A stretch of 64,000 nucleotides of DNA from Nitrospira sp. (GTDB taxonomy: Bacteria; Nitrospirota; Nitrospiria; Nitrospirales; UBA8639), in contig JAPPLK010000003.1 in assembly GCA_028819435.1 (NCBI GenBank), forward strand, positions 21,110 to 85,109, given 5' to 3'. Within the stretch, counting starts at the first letter, position 1. Each line of letters starts with the position of its first letter. This document shows positions 25,099 through 34,594 of the stretch, in pieces. The translations under genes and the position numbers were made by a program. The notes under the pieces were generated by a model. The model worked only from the letters and a program-made list of their open reading frames with translations, was not told where the DNA came from and did not search any database.

Positions 25099-26175
25099 AT
25101 GAGCGATCGAAATACAGATAGTCAAGGGAAAACGAAGGCATTGGAACTGGCCGTGACCCAAATTGAAAAGCAGTTTGGGAAAGGCTCGATCATGAAACTG
25201 GGAACGGGTGACGTGTCGGCTGACGTGCAGGCCACGTCTACCGGGTCGTTGGCCCTGGATCTGGCCTTGGGCGTCGGCGGGTTGCCGCGAGGCCGGGTGG
25301 TGGAAATTTTTGGCCCGGAGTCCTCGGGGAAAACTACCCTGTGTTTGCATGCCATTGCGGAAACGCAGAAATCCGGTGGGTCCGCGGCGTTCATCGACGC
25401 GGAACACGCGCTGGACGTTTCCTATGCGAAAAAACTGGGTGTTCAAACCGATGATCTGCTGGTGGCTCAACCCGACACCGGTGAACAAGCTTTGGAGATT
25501 GCCGAAACGTTGGTGAGAAGCGGGGCGATCGACCTGGTGGTTGTGGACTCCGTCGCTGCCCTGGTGCCCCGCGCCGAAATCGAAGGTGAAATGGGTGATT
25601 CGCACATGGGGCTTCAGGCTCGCCTGATGTCCCAGGCCCTTCGCAAATTGACCGGAGCCATTTCCAAATCGCTGACCACGGTGATTTTCATCAACCAGAT
25701 CCGGATGAAGATCGGGGTGATGTTCGGCAATCCCGAAACCACGACCGGCGGGAACGCCCTGAAGTTTTATTCCTCGGTGCGGCTGGATATCCGTCGGATC
25801 GAGTCCATCAAGGAAGGTCAGGAGGTGATCGGAAGCCGGGTCCGCGTCAAGGTGGTCAAAAACAAGACGGCGCCTCCTTTCAGGCAGGCCGAGTTCGACA
25901 TCATGTTTGCCGAGGGCGTATCCAAAGTCGGGGAACTCATCGACTTGGGCGTTGAAAAGAAAATCATCGATAAGGCCGGAGCGTGGTATTCGTTTCACGA
26001 GGAGCGATTGGGGCAGGGCCGCGAAGCCGCGAAAGTGTTTCTGAAAGAGAACCCTGAAGCTGCCGCAGAAATTGAAACGAAAATTCGTGAAAAAGCTGGA
26101 TTGGTTGCGACGGACGCGGGTTCGACCGATGCAGAACCGGAAAAAAGACTGGCCCCCACGCGAGGTAAAGCCTAG
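25099..26175 (+). CDS. recA: recombinase RecA
   Basis: A 358-residue RecA starting at ATG 25099 after a strong ribosome-binding site (gaggaggcgct). The Walker A motif GPESSGKTT is at residues 72-80 and the Walker B region is [12 protein letters not shown]. The L2 region [30 protein letters not shown] is intact. It promotes homologous strand exchange and activates LexA-type repressors. The C-terminal tail is acidic then basic, as usual. Confidence 0.98.
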   Translation: MSDRNTDSQGKTKALELAVTQIEKQFGKGSIMKLGTGDVSADVQATSTGSLALDLALGVGGLPRGRVVEIFGPESSGKTTLCLHAIAETQKSGGSAAFIDAEHALDVSYAKKLGVQTDDLLVAQPDTGEQALEIAETLVRSGAIDLVVVDSVAALVPRAEIEGEMGDSHMGLQARLMSQALRKLTGAISKSLTTVIFINQIRMKIGVMFGNPETTTGGNALKFYSSVRLDIRRIESIKEGQEVIGSRVRVKVVKNKTAPPFRQAEFDIMFAEGVSKVGELIDLGVEKKIIDKAGAWYSFHEERLGQGREAAKVFLKENPEAAAEIETKIREKAGLVATDAGSTDAEPEKRLAPTRGKA

Positions 26176-26179
26176 AAAA

Positions 26180-26261
26180 ATGCCCCCTCACCCCAGCCCT
26201 CTCCCGCAGTGGGGAGAGGGGGATTCCCCTCCTTTGTAAGGAGGGGTGAGGGGAGGTAGAT
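26180..26261. repeat. compound repeat: family A followed by a family B half-element
   Basis: 26180-26222 holds ccctcaccccagccctctcc with its complementary gggagaggg. It is immediately followed at 26224-26261 by a single family B arm, cccctcctttgtaaggaggg, then tgaggggaggtaga. It lies between recA and alaS and may act as a transcription attenuator. Confidence 0.7.
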
Positions 26262-26294
26262 GATTATCGTAACCCTCAAAGAATTTCCTTTTTT

Positions 26295-28940
26295 ATGCCG
26301 CTGACCGCCAATGAGCTTCGCCGGTCGTTTCTGGACTTTTTCCGGGCTGTCGATCACGCTGTCGTTCCCAGCGCGTCGCTCCTTCCTCAGGCCGATCCTA
26401 CGCTCCTGTTCACCAATGCGGGGATGAATCAGTTCAAGCGCGTGTTCCTGGGCGAAGAACAACGTTCTTATTCCCGGGCCGTGTCCGTTCAACGGTGCAT
26501 GCGAGCCGGAGGTAAGCATAATGATCTGGAAAACGTGGGGTATACCCGTCGTCATCATACGTTCTTTGAAATGCTCGGCAATTTCTCGTTCGGCGACTAT
26601 TTCAAAAAGGACGCGGTCCATTTTGGCTGGGATTATTTGACGAAGACGCTGGGTCTGCCCGCTGACCAATTGTGGGTCACGATCTTTCAGGACGATGATG
26701 AGGCGTTTGCATTGTGGGAGAACAGCGTGGGCGTGCCCGCGGCGCGGATCGTGCGACTCGGGTACAAGGACAATTTTTGGCAAATGGGGGAGACCGGGCC
26801 CTGCGGGCCCTGCTCTGAAATCCACATTGACCAGGGTGAGGTTCTCGGGTGCGGACGGGACCCGTGTGTGGTGGGGTGCGACTGCGACCGGTACCTGGAA
26901 ATCTGGAACCTCGTGTTCATGCAGTTCGACCGCGATGCCGAAGGCAACCTGCATCCGTTACCCAAACCCAGTATCGATACCGGCATGGGCCTTGAGCGGC
27001 TCGCGGCCGTGGTCCAAGGCGTGGACAGCAATTATGCGACCGACCTGTTCATGCCGTTACTTTCGACGATTGCCGACCGAACGGATTGCGCATATGGTAA
27101 GGCCGAGGCTTCCGATCGTTCCATGCGCGTGATTGCGGATCATTTGCGGGCCGTCACGTTCATGATCACGGACGGGATACTCCCATCGAACGAAGGCCGG
27201 GGATACGTGTTGCGACGGATTTTACGCAGGGCTTCCCGACATGGACGGCTCCTGGGTGTCACCGAACCGTTTCTGCATGAATTGACCGGCGCGGTGACGA
27301 CTCAGATGCAAGGGGCCTATCCCGAACTGGCCAGTGCGGCTGAGACGTGTCGCACCATCGTCGAAGGTGAAGAGGAACGGTTTATCGGTACCTTGGATCA
27401 AGGTTTACCCATCCTGAACCGTATGGTCGGTGAGGCCAAGGCCGGAGCTCTGGACGGCGAGAACGTCTTTAAATTGTATGATACGTATGGTTTTCCCTTG
27501 GATTTGATCGAAGAGGCTGCCCGTGAACAGGGTTTGGCCACTGATCTCGAAGGCTTTCAACGTGCGTTGGAAGCGCAGCGTGATCGGGCACGTAAATCGG
27601 CTGTTTTCGTCGCGGAACAGGAGAAATCATTCATCACCGAATTGGCGCAACAACTTCCTCCTACGGAGTTCCTCGGGTACCAGGCGCTTCACTCCGAGAG
27701 CGTGTTGCAGGTTATGCTCAAAGGAGAGATTCCGGCGGAAGAAGTCGTGGAAGGGGATGACGTGGAACTGATCCTGAATGCCACACCCTTCTATCCTGAA
27801 GGAGGGGGGCAGGTTGGCGATCAGGGTACGTTGACGGGCTCGGAAGGCCGAATTCAGGTCAGGGAAACCACGAAAGTTGGCGGAAAACTCCTGCTTCACA
27901 AGGGAACGGTCGTGGCCGGACGCATCCGTAAGGGCGAGCCTCTGGCTGCGATGGTGGACTCGACGACCAGGCATGGCGCAGCCCGGAATCATACCGCCAC
28001 CCATCTCCTCCACGCGGCGCTTCGAGAAGTGTTGGGCTCTCAGGTGAAACAATATGGTTCGCTGGTTGCCCCGAACCGGTTGCGTTTTGATTTTTCCTAT
28101 TTCAAACCGCTCCGCACCCGGGACCTTGAAGAAATTGAAGCCATGGTCAATTTTCACGTGTTGGGCAATACGCTTGTCCAAACCGACGTCATGGGTATCC
28201 AGGAAGCCATTCACGCCGGCGCCCTGGCGTTTTTCGGCGACAAGTACGGGGAACGGGTGCGAGTGGTGGGGATCGGGGAGTTCAGCAAGGAACTGTGCGG
28301 GGGCACGCATTGCCACCATACGGGCGAGATCGGTTCGTTCCGTATTACCTCCGAAGGCGGGGTTGCGTCCGGGGTGCGACGTATCGAAGCGTTGACCGGG
28401 ACAGGGGCATTGGAGCACGGGAAAAAACTGGAATCCGACATCAGGGCATTGGCCGAATTGCTGAAAAGCAGCCCATCGGAAATCGTGCCGAAAACCCGGA
28501 AACTCGTTGCCCTGTTAAAGGAAAAAGAGCGGGAACTCGAACAACTCAAGTTGAAGTTGATGGACCGGAGCGCAGGCGGTGACGAGGCCCAAACTCGGGA
28601 GATTCGTGGCATTCCTGTCCACGTTCAGGAAATTCAAGGTTTATCCATGCAGGAACTTCGGCTGTTTTCCGACAAGGTGCGGAACAAGGTGTCCAAGGGC
28701 GTCATCGCATTGGGCTCGGTTGCGGATAGTAAGGTCTCATTATTGGTGATCGTGTCCCCGGATCTGACCCATACGTTGCAGGCCGGGAAATTGATTAAGG
28801 AAGTGGCGCGCGACGTTGGCGGATCAGGCGGAGGGCGACCCGAAATGGCTCAAGCCGGCGGGAAGCATCCCGAAAAATTGAGCCAAGCTCTCGAAAAAGT
28901 GTTTCACCTGGTCGAAGCACAGGTCTCGGAACAGTCGTGA
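26295..28940 (+). CDS. alaS: alanyl-tRNA synthetase
   Basis: An 881-residue class II synthetase. The N-terminal catalytic domain starts ELRRSFLDFFRAVDHAVVPSASLLP with motif 2 region RAGGKHNDLENVGYT. The editing domain carries HTATHLLHAAL and CGGTHCHHTGEIGSF, whose His and Cys bind zinc. The C-terminal C-Ala domain ends GGSGGGRPEMAQAGG. The stop overlaps the mltG start (GTGA), so the two genes are coupled. Confidence 0.97.
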   Translation: MPLTANELRRSFLDFFRAVDHAVVPSASLLPQADPTLLFTNAGMNQFKRVFLGEEQRSYSRAVSVQRCMRAGGKHNDLENVGYTRRHHTFFEMLGNFSFGDYFKKDAVHFGWDYLTKTLGLPADQLWVTIFQDDDEAFALWENSVGVPAARIVRLGYKDNFWQMGETGPCGPCSEIHIDQGEVLGCGRDPCVVGCDCDRYLEIWNLVFMQFDRDAEGNLHPLPKPSIDTGMGLERLAAVVQGVDSNYATDLFMPLLSTIADRTDCAYGKAEASDRSMRVIADHLRAVTFMITDGILPSNEGRGYVLRRILRRASRHGRLLGVTEPFLHELTGAVTTQMQGAYPELASAAETCRTIVEGEEERFIGTLDQGLPILNRMVGEAKAGALDGENVFKLYDTYGFPLDLIEEAAREQGLATDLEGFQRALEAQRDRARKSAVFVAEQEKSFITELAQQLPPTEFLGYQALHSESVLQVMLKGEIPAEEVVEGDDVELILNATPFYPEGGGQVGDQGTLTGSEGRIQVRETTKVGGKLLLHKGTVVAGRIRKGEPLAAMVDSTTRHGAARNHTATHLLHAALREVLGSQVKQYGSLVAPNRLRFDFSYFKPLRTRDLEEIEAMVNFHVLGNTLVQTDVMGIQEAIHAGALAFFGDKYGERVRVVGIGEFSKELCGGTHCHHTGEIGSFRITSEGGVASGVRRIEALTGTGALEHGKKLESDIRALAELLKSSPSEIVPKTRKLVALLKEKERELEQLKLKLMDRSAGGDEAQTREIRGIPVHVQEIQGLSMQELRLFSDKVRNKVSKGVIALGSVADSKVSLLVIVSPDLTHTLQAGKLIKEVARDVGGSGGGRPEMAQAGGKHPEKLSQALEKVFHLVEAQVSEQS

Positions 28941-29974
28941 GCCCGGTTCTACCTCCCAACTTTTCCCTCTTCGGAAAAAGTCTCCTCATTATCTTTGGCG
29001 TTCTCATCCTCGTGGCCGGCTGCGGATTCGCAGTGCTGAGTCAACTCCAACCTGTCGGCAATGCCTCGCAGGTCGTAGTTTTGGATATCACCGAAGGCTC
29101 CTCCTTGTCTGACGTAGCGAAACAACTGCACCGGCAGGAGCTGATCAAGAGCGATTGGGCGTTTGTCTGGATGGGGCGACTCTCAGGCTCGGACCGGAAA
29201 ATCATTCCGGGAGAGTATGAGTTTCACGGAGGTATGACTCCCTCAACCATTCTGGAGAAGATCATCAGGGGCGAGGTGCTTCAGTATACGGTCACGATTC
29301 CCGAAGGTTTTGCAATGAGCCAGATTGCCGACTTGTTGCACGAACGACGTTTGGCCGATCGTGATGCGTTTCTGCGGTGTGCCAATGATCCGGCCTTCAT
29401 TCGTACCTTGTTGCTGTCCGTTGATACCTTGGAGGGCTACCTGTTCCCCGATACCTATCGGTTTGCCCGTCATATGAAGCCAGAACAATTAATCGAGACC
29501 ATGGTGTCCAAATTGAAGCAAACCCTGAGCAAGGAAGACCGGGGCCGGGCCGCGGAATTGGATTTGTCTTTACACGAGGTCATGACATTGGCGTCGATGA
29601 TCGAAAAAGAAACGGCCAAGCCTGATGAACGCACGTTGATTTCCGGCGTGTTTCACAACCGACTGCAAAAAGATATTCCGTTGCAAAGCGACCCGACCGT
29701 TATCTACGCCGTGCATGAGTTTGACGGCAACCTCCGCAAAAAAGATTTGTCGATTGACAGTCCTTACAATACCTACCTGGTTGTTGGGTTGCCACCGGGA
29801 CCGATTGCCAACCCGGGTCGTGCTGCTATCCATGCGGCTCTCTATCCTGAACCGACTGAATACCTCTATTTCGTCTCTCGTAATGACGGGAGCCACGAGT
29901 TCTCGGCCACGCTTGCCCAACACAACCGGGCCGTAAGGAAATATCAGTTGCGTCAACGCCGCCGTTCCTCGTAA
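28937..29974 (+). CDS. mltG: endolytic peptidoglycan transglycosylase MltG
   Basis: A 345-residue YceG-like protein anchored by one N-terminal membrane segment (SLLIIFGVLILVAGCGFAVL). A LysM-like region follows, then the catalytic domain with Glu223 in ASMIEKETA and the YNTYLVVGLPPGPIANPG signature. It cleaves nascent glycan strands and so ends their polymerisation. GTG start, overlapping alaS by 4 nt. Length is near the family norm. Confidence 0.95.
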   Translation: MSPVLPPNFSLFGKSLLIIFGVLILVAGCGFAVLSQLQPVGNASQVVVLDITEGSSLSDVAKQLHRQELIKSDWAFVWMGRLSGSDRKIIPGEYEFHGGMTPSTILEKIIRGEVLQYTVTIPEGFAMSQIADLLHERRLADRDAFLRCANDPAFIRTLLLSVDTLEGYLFPDTYRFARHMKPEQLIETMVSKLKQTLSKEDRGRAAELDLSLHEVMTLASMIEKETAKPDERTLISGVFHNRLQKDIPLQSDPTVIYAVHEFDGNLRKKDLSIDSPYNTYLVVGLPPGPIANPGRAAIHAALYPEPTEYLYFVSRNDGSHEFSATLAQHNRAVRKYQLRQRRRSS

Positions 29975-29986
29975 GCTTCTTCCGTC

Positions 29987-30451
29987 ATGTCTTTTGAACA
30001 ACGCGTCACCTCCTTGGGACTGACCCTGCCGGCGCCTCCCCAACCGGTTGCCACCTACGTGCCCTCCGTTCAAGTCGGCGACCTGCTTTTCATCAGTGGC
30101 GTGGTGCCCAGCCGTGACGGGCAGGTTGTCTTTCAGGGAAAGGTAGGACGCGATCTTTCCAGGGAAGAAGGCTATGAAGCGGCCAAGGTATCGTTGCTCA
30201 ATGCCCTGGCCAATATCCGTCAGGCCGCAGGTTCTCTCGACCGGGTACAACGGATTGTCAAGATGACGGGATACGTGGCCTCTCACGAAGGATTCAGGGA
30301 ACAGCCCTACGTGATCAACGGCGCATCCGATTTCCTGGTGGCAATCTTCGGGGAGGCCGGACGGCATGCCCGCGCAGCCGTGGGAGTGGCCGAATTGCCC
30401 CTGGGAGTTCCGGTCGAGCTCGAATTGACCGTCCAACTACTGCCCCGGTAA
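29987..30451 (+). CDS. RidA family protein (YjgF/YER057c/UK114 superfamily)
   Basis: A 154-residue RidA-like protein with DLLFISGVVPSRDG and the C-terminal signature RAAVGVAELPLGVPVELELT. Classical RidA deaminates reactive 2-aminoacrylate through a conserved Arg; the Arg of HARAAVG is here. The length and the N-terminal extension place it in the RidA subfamilies of unclear substrate. It is 12 nt downstream of mltG on the same strand. Confidence 0.85.
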   Translation: MSFEQRVTSLGLTLPAPPQPVATYVPSVQVGDLLFISGVVPSRDGQVVFQGKVGRDLSREEGYEAAKVSLLNALANIRQAAGSLDRVQRIVKMTGYVASHEGFREQPYVINGASDFLVAIFGEAGRHARAAVGVAELPLGVPVELELTVQLLPR

Positions 30452-30476
30452 CCTGAGCGCCCCGCCGGTTTTCAGG

Positions 30477-31382
30477 ATGAGGATAAACGCGTACATGCAA
30501 TGGGTGCTCCCTGTCGTCATGGCGGTCCGTGTGCTTGTCTGTGACCAGGTCGCGGCGCAGGTACGGTATTTGACCGACCGGAACGTCTTTCCTTCCATCA
30601 GCACGGCCAACACGATTTACGTGGACGTGCAGGCTTCGAGTTGGAAGCCGCGTGGCAGATTGCTGTGGGACCCCCCGGCGGACATTCGAGCCAAATTGAT
30701 TGCGGTGGGTTTCGAGATTGTGCGGGAGAAGACTCAACCACACGCGTTGACCTTGACGGGTTCGTATGAAGAAACCAGGGGCAGACAGTTTGGCATCAAT
30801 CGATACGGCACGGTGCTGACGGGCACGTTCAGGATCGAACATCACGAGAAAGGGCCGTTGTTTGAAATGACGATTCAAGAAAGAGCCGCGCTTACACCAT
30901 CGGGAACCTTACCCTACCTCGACTCCCTGCATAATTTTTTGACCAATCCTTACTATCATTTTCTCGGGGAAATCGTAGACGGACAGGTTCATCGCAACCA
31001 GGACGCCCATGCCGTGTTCCTGAAAGAGTTGCACGCCAATGTTGCCCGCTATGCCGTTCCAGAAGTATCCGACAACCCTGAATGGATTCCCGAAGGCATC
31101 CATAGCATGCAACAAGCTCATACGCTGTATGAGCCGGTGGCCACCAGACGCACGATCGGGGAGTTCGTACAGGCGGACGATGATAGAATCGTTGACATCC
31201 TGCCGGATTTGTTGAACCATCCTGACGTGTACGTGAAGGTCCGTAGTGTCGAGGTCTTCGGCGATTTTCGCGTCATGGAGGCCCTTCCGTTGTTGCGAGA
31301 CCTTGAAAAAAATGCGAAAGAAATCGAAGTCAGAAACGCGTCGTCCGCAACGATTTCCCGCTTGACCGGAACCTCGCCGTAA
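30477..31382 (+). CDS. exported protein of unknown function with C-terminal HEAT-like segment
   Basis: A 301-residue protein with an N-terminal hydrophobic signal-like stretch (QWVLPVVMAVRVLVCDQVAAQ). The middle part (residues about 40-200) contains no recognised domain. Residues about 235-300 (RIVDILPDLLNHPDVYVKVRSVEVFGDFRVMEALPLL) have the helix-pair pattern of HEAT repeats. It is 25 nt after the RidA gene and ends the alaS-mltG-ridA operon. Confidence 0.6.
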   Translation: MRINAYMQWVLPVVMAVRVLVCDQVAAQVRYLTDRNVFPSISTANTIYVDVQASSWKPRGRLLWDPPADIRAKLIAVGFEIVREKTQPHALTLTGSYEETRGRQFGINRYGTVLTGTFRIEHHEKGPLFEMTIQERAALTPSGTLPYLDSLHNFLTNPYYHFLGEIVDGQVHRNQDAHAVFLKELHANVARYAVPEVSDNPEWIPEGIHSMQQAHTLYEPVATRRTIGEFVQADDDRIVDILPDLLNHPDVYVKVRSVEVFGDFRVMEALPLLRDLEKNAKEIEVRNASSATISRLTGTSP

Positions 31383-31418
31383 CCATTCGCCATCGAGTGT
31401 TCTCTTTTTCTCCTTCTG

Positions 31419-31452
31419 TCATTCCCGCAATTCTTTAGCGGGAATCCAGTGT
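31419..31452. repeat. extragenic palindromic repeat, family C
   Basis: The palindrome cattcccgcaattctttagc followed by gggaatccagtgtcac, placed after the alaS operon. Confidence 0.65.
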
Positions 31453-31609
31453 CACTATCTTTTGTTATTCCATTCATCAAGACCCACTTGAGACAAAGAT
31501 TGAACCTCTGCTAGAACCTGCGAGGATGACCATCGGAAACGGAAACGACCACCGTGCTATCCGGGAGTTTGATAGATCGGTCTCATATGTACTTAACAAG
31601 CGCCGTTTA

Positions 31610-31636
31610 TTGACTTCAAAAATGCCTTACTATAAA
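31610..31636 (+). promoter_or_regulatory. candidate promoter of outer-membrane protein gene 3
   Basis: TTGACT (31610-31615) and TATAAA (31631-31636) are separated by only 15 bp, which is short. The boxes and AT-rich setting resemble those of paralogue 1. Confidence 0.45.
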
Positions 31637-31709
31637 ATCCATTGCACTGTAAAATATTTAAGACCAAATCATACAGTGATATTTTATTTATGAAAGGAGA
31701 GATGGCAAC

Positions 31710-32656
31710 ATGAAAAAAACCTTATTCATGCTGTTGGTGACGGCATTCGTGGTCTTTTCAGGCCAGGTATTGGCCAAGGATGGGTTATACATGGGGATGG
31801 ACTTGGGCGTGGCCGTTGCCCCTGACATGGACATCAAGACCGGGGGCTTGGATGATTGGTCAACTGACGGGAATGGCACTCGATGCGACGCCACTATTAA
31901 CCCGGATCGATTGCAGGGGGGGCCTGTACCAATGATCCAGTCGCCTGGGGTCCAGCGACTGAGTCGTTTGATGGCGGCTCAGGGATTCTGGCGGGACTGG
32001 CCGTGGGGTATCGCTTGGGCAGCTTCAGGGTCGAGGGTGAATATTTCTATCGCGGTACCCGGTATGGCAGCACGGCTGAACCCAACTTTGATGGCTGGGT
32101 ACCCAGTAGTAGTCGGGAATATGGGGGCGGCGGGGCTATGCAGGAATATGGGGGCGGTGCCGAGGATGCCGTCGATAATCTGATGTCGCACAATTTCTTT
32201 GCCAACTTGTACTACGATTATCGCACGGACTCGAAGTTCACTCCGTATGCGGGCTTTGGCATCGGATTCGCCCAAGTGTCAGTCCAATATCGAACGCGGT
32301 GGCAGCGCTCCAGGAACGCCGACCATATCAGCGTTTTCGACAGAAACGAACCGGGAGGCGAGTTGAATCAACGATTAGCAGGTGCGTTAACGCATGACGA
32401 GGCTACCATGTCGGATACGATGTTCGGATATCAGGCGTTGGCTGGCGTGGATTATCAGGTCAGCGAGCCCCTCACGATTGGGCTCAAGTTCCGGTACGCG
32501 ATGTTCGGGGACTTCGAGGACGAGTCGGTATATAAGCGGCTCCGTGGGCATGACCCTGTAGTTGGGAATCCCCCAACAATGCCCGCGACGTATTATATCA
32601 AAACGGATGACATTCAATTCTGGGGCGTGAGCCTCAACATGAAGTATCAGTTCTAA
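31710..32656 (+). pseudogene. outer-membrane beta-barrel protein, paralogue 3, frame broken in a run of seven Gs
   Basis: ATG 31710 follows a good ribosome-binding site and encodes a signal peptide (MKKTLFMLLVTAFVVFSGQVLA) and DGLYMGMDLGVAVAP. After GTRCDATINPDRLQGG the frame is lost at a G7 tract (31916-31922). One more G would give GACTNDPVAWGPATESFDG and then GILAGLAVGYRLGSFRVEGEYFYR in the downstream frame, which runs to SLNMKYQF and TAA at 32654-32656. Corrected length is about 315 residues, like the paralogues. The single-base change in a homopolymer may be a sequencing error, a true pseudogene or phase variation. As written, the protein would end after about 157 residues. Confidence 0.75.
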
Positions 32657-32773
32657 CCTGTAGCAAGATAACGGTCAAAAACGCTGTTCCGTAGCGGTTC
32701 TCGCAAAATCGGACCCTGCTTTTAATCGTTGCCGTTGGTTGACGGCGAAAAGTACGTCGTTATACAGTACAGA

Positions 32774-32813
32774 GTGGCCGCGTCATTTATACTGTGGCGC
32801 GGCCACTTTGCGT
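32774..32813 (+). terminator. candidate intrinsic terminator after outer-membrane protein gene 3
   Basis: A perfect 9-bp stem gtggccgcg (32774-32782) with cgcggccac (32798-32806), 15-nt loop, followed by tttgcgttt. The T-run is interrupted, so strength is uncertain. Confidence 0.55.
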
Positions 32814-32837
32814 TTGAGACTTCGGGACGTGTAGGAG

Positions 32838-32877
32838 TTCCCCTCACCCCAGCCCTCTCCCTCAAGGGGAGAGGGAG
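32838..32877. repeat. extragenic palindromic repeat, family A
   Basis: The repeat reads cccctcaccccagccctctc followed by cctcaaggggagagggag. Its right end directly touches a relic of an outer-membrane protein gene. Confidence 0.7.
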
Positions 32878-32907
32878 GTCAATCTCAATATGAAGTATCG
32901 GTTCTGA
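32878..32907 (+). pseudogene. nine-codon C-terminal relic of a fourth outer-membrane paralogue
   Basis: The bases encode VNLNMKYRF and a TGA stop. This matches the conserved final strand of the three outer-membrane paralogues (SLNMKYHF, SLNLKYHF, SLNMKYQF). It directly follows a family A repeat and has no gene upstream, so it looks like the remains of a deleted tandem copy. Confidence 0.6.
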
Positions 32908-32935
32908 CAGGTAACAACAGAAAGGTATGTTTGAT

Positions 32936-34594
32936 ATGAGATACGTGTTTATTGCTTTACTGGTTGTTTGTGCAACGGTTTCGTTTGCCCAGGCTGAACT
33001 GTTTCCGGCCTCAGGGCCTCCGGGGGTGACGGTGACGATCGGTGGGTCCGCGTTCGGGGAGTTTGTGTCGACGGCGGAGAATCGGGTGAATTTCAACGGC
33101 GTGCCCGCGTTGATTCAACTCTGGGAATCGGACCTGGTGATGGTCAAGGTGCCGCTCGGCGCCAAGAGCGGTGACGTCACCGTGTCGGGACCGAAAGGCA
33201 CCGTGGTGGCAGGCCGGTTTGCCATTCAGCAGGTGAAGATCACCAAGTTGGCGCCGCCGGAAGCGGAACCCGGCTCGGTGCTTACGATCGAGGGTGATCA
33301 TTTCGGCAATACCGCAGGATCACGCGACCCCAATACCATGTTCGGCGTGAATCGGGTGTTAGTCAACGGCATCCTGTCGGAAATCCTGAAATGGCGGCCC
33401 GGGAAGATTGACGTCAAGATCCCGGCCAACGCCAAGTCCGGTGACGTGGTCGTGCAACTGGCTTCCTCCGATCCGCTACCGGATGGGTCCTGTTGCGCAC
33501 CGGTCAAATATGCCGAGAGTAATCGCATGCCGGTTTCCTTGATCCCCAGTATTTCGTTTGCGCCGAATCGAGGGCCCGTTGGAACCAAGGTCGTGCTGAG
33601 CGGTCAACAGTTCGGTGACGCCAAAGGGCCGAATGATGCGATTACGATCGGCGGCAAGCCCGTGACGATTGCCAAATGGGCTCCGCGGACCATCGTGGTC
33701 CACGTGCCGCTCAACGCCGTGAGCGGGCCCGTGACGTTTCAACAGGACGGGCGTGCGAGGACCTTGGGCCAATTCGAGTTGGTCGAACCCGGATCCGATG
33801 GGCTGTTCCCGACTCAGGGACCGATCGGCACCTTGGTGTATATCAAGGGGAAAAATTTCGGTGTATTTTCCGAAGCAGGGAGCACGGCCTATGCGTTCGA
33901 TTTCGATCCCGGTCAGAACCGTGTGGAAATTGGCGGGGTTCCGGCCATTATTCACCGATGGCAGGATAACGAAATCAACGTGTGGGTGCCCTATAGCGCC
34001 AAGTCCGGTCCCGTTGTCGTGAAGCGGGGCGGTACAATTCCCAACCCCGATGGGACCTGTTGTGCCAAGCAGGACGTCGTCGACTTGGAAGTGGGCTCAT
34101 TTACCGTGCAGATGCCGAAGGTCACGTCCTACTCTCCAAAGGAAGCCGGTATCGATGAGATCGTGACGTTGAAAGGCAAAGGGTTTGGCGAATTTCTGAA
34201 AATCGCGGAGGCGACGCGCCTGGAATTGAATACTGATGCCCATGATTGGAAGAACTATCGACTGGGGCCCGACGTCTCACGCACGGAAGTGCTGGTGAAC
34301 GGGGTCGCAGCCGTCGTGGTCTCCTGGAAGGATACCGAAATCAAGGTTCAGGTGCCCAGGCGGCACGTGTTCGGGTTCGGGCATCCCGAAGGGTTTTACG
34401 TTGATCCCACTGAAGGGGAAATCGTCGTGCGTCGCGGGTCATGGGATTTACTCAAGAATGGCCGGTGCTGTTCCCGGAAGCAGTGGCAGAGCGCCGTGGC
34501 AGGCGAATTCAAGATTCTGCCGCGTGGATTGCCCCACAAGGAATTTTTCTACGATTACACGCAAGAACCTTGGAGAACCGACCAGGCACCGTGA
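32936..34594 (+). CDS. exported protein with multiple IPT/TIG domains
   Basis: The start is ATG 32936, ten bases after aaagg; an ATG at 32927 is too close to that site. The 552-residue protein has a signal peptide (MRYVFIALLVVCATVSFAQA) and about five Ig-like IPT/TIG repeats. Each repeat shows a PxxGPxGTxVxIxGxxFG-type start, an NxVxxNGxxAxIxxW centre and an IxVxVPxxAxSGxVxV end. Several repeats carry GTCC or GSCC double-Cys loops (DGSCCAPVKY, DGTCCAKQDV, GRCCSRK) that may form disulfides. It shares a GTGA overlap with the next gene, so both are probably exported together to the periplasm or cell surface. Confidence 0.8.
   Translation: MRYVFIALLVVCATVSFAQAELFPASGPPGVTVTIGGSAFGEFVSTAENRVNFNGVPALIQLWESDLVMVKVPLGAKSGDVTVSGPKGTVVAGRFAIQQVKITKLAPPEAEPGSVLTIEGDHFGNTAGSRDPNTMFGVNRVLVNGILSEILKWRPGKIDVKIPANAKSGDVVVQLASSDPLPDGSCCAPVKYAESNRMPVSLIPSISFAPNRGPVGTKVVLSGQQFGDAKGPNDAITIGGKPVTIAKWAPRTIVVHVPLNAVSGPVTFQQDGRARTLGQFELVEPGSDGLFPTQGPIGTLVYIKGKNFGVFSEAGSTAYAFDFDPGQNRVEIGGVPAIIHRWQDNEINVWVPYSAKSGPVVVKRGGTIPNPDGTCCAKQDVVDLEVGSFTVQMPKVTSYSPKEAGIDEIVTLKGKGFGEFLKIAEATRLELNTDAHDWKNYRLGPDVSRTEVLVNGVAAVVVSWKDTEIKVQVPRRHVFGFGHPEGFYVDPTEGEIVVRRGSWDLLKNGRCCSRKQWQSAVAGEFKILPRGLPHKEFFYDYTQEPWRTDQAP

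Larger units (their letters stand above)
31383..31709. other. intergenic region of about 330 bp before outer-membrane protein gene 3
   Basis: No gene is seen. It holds a family C palindrome at 31419-31452 (cattcccgcaattctttagcgggaa), then an AT-rich stretch with the promoter of the next gene at 31610-31636 and a ribosome-binding site (aaaggagag, 31693-31701). Confidence 0.6.
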
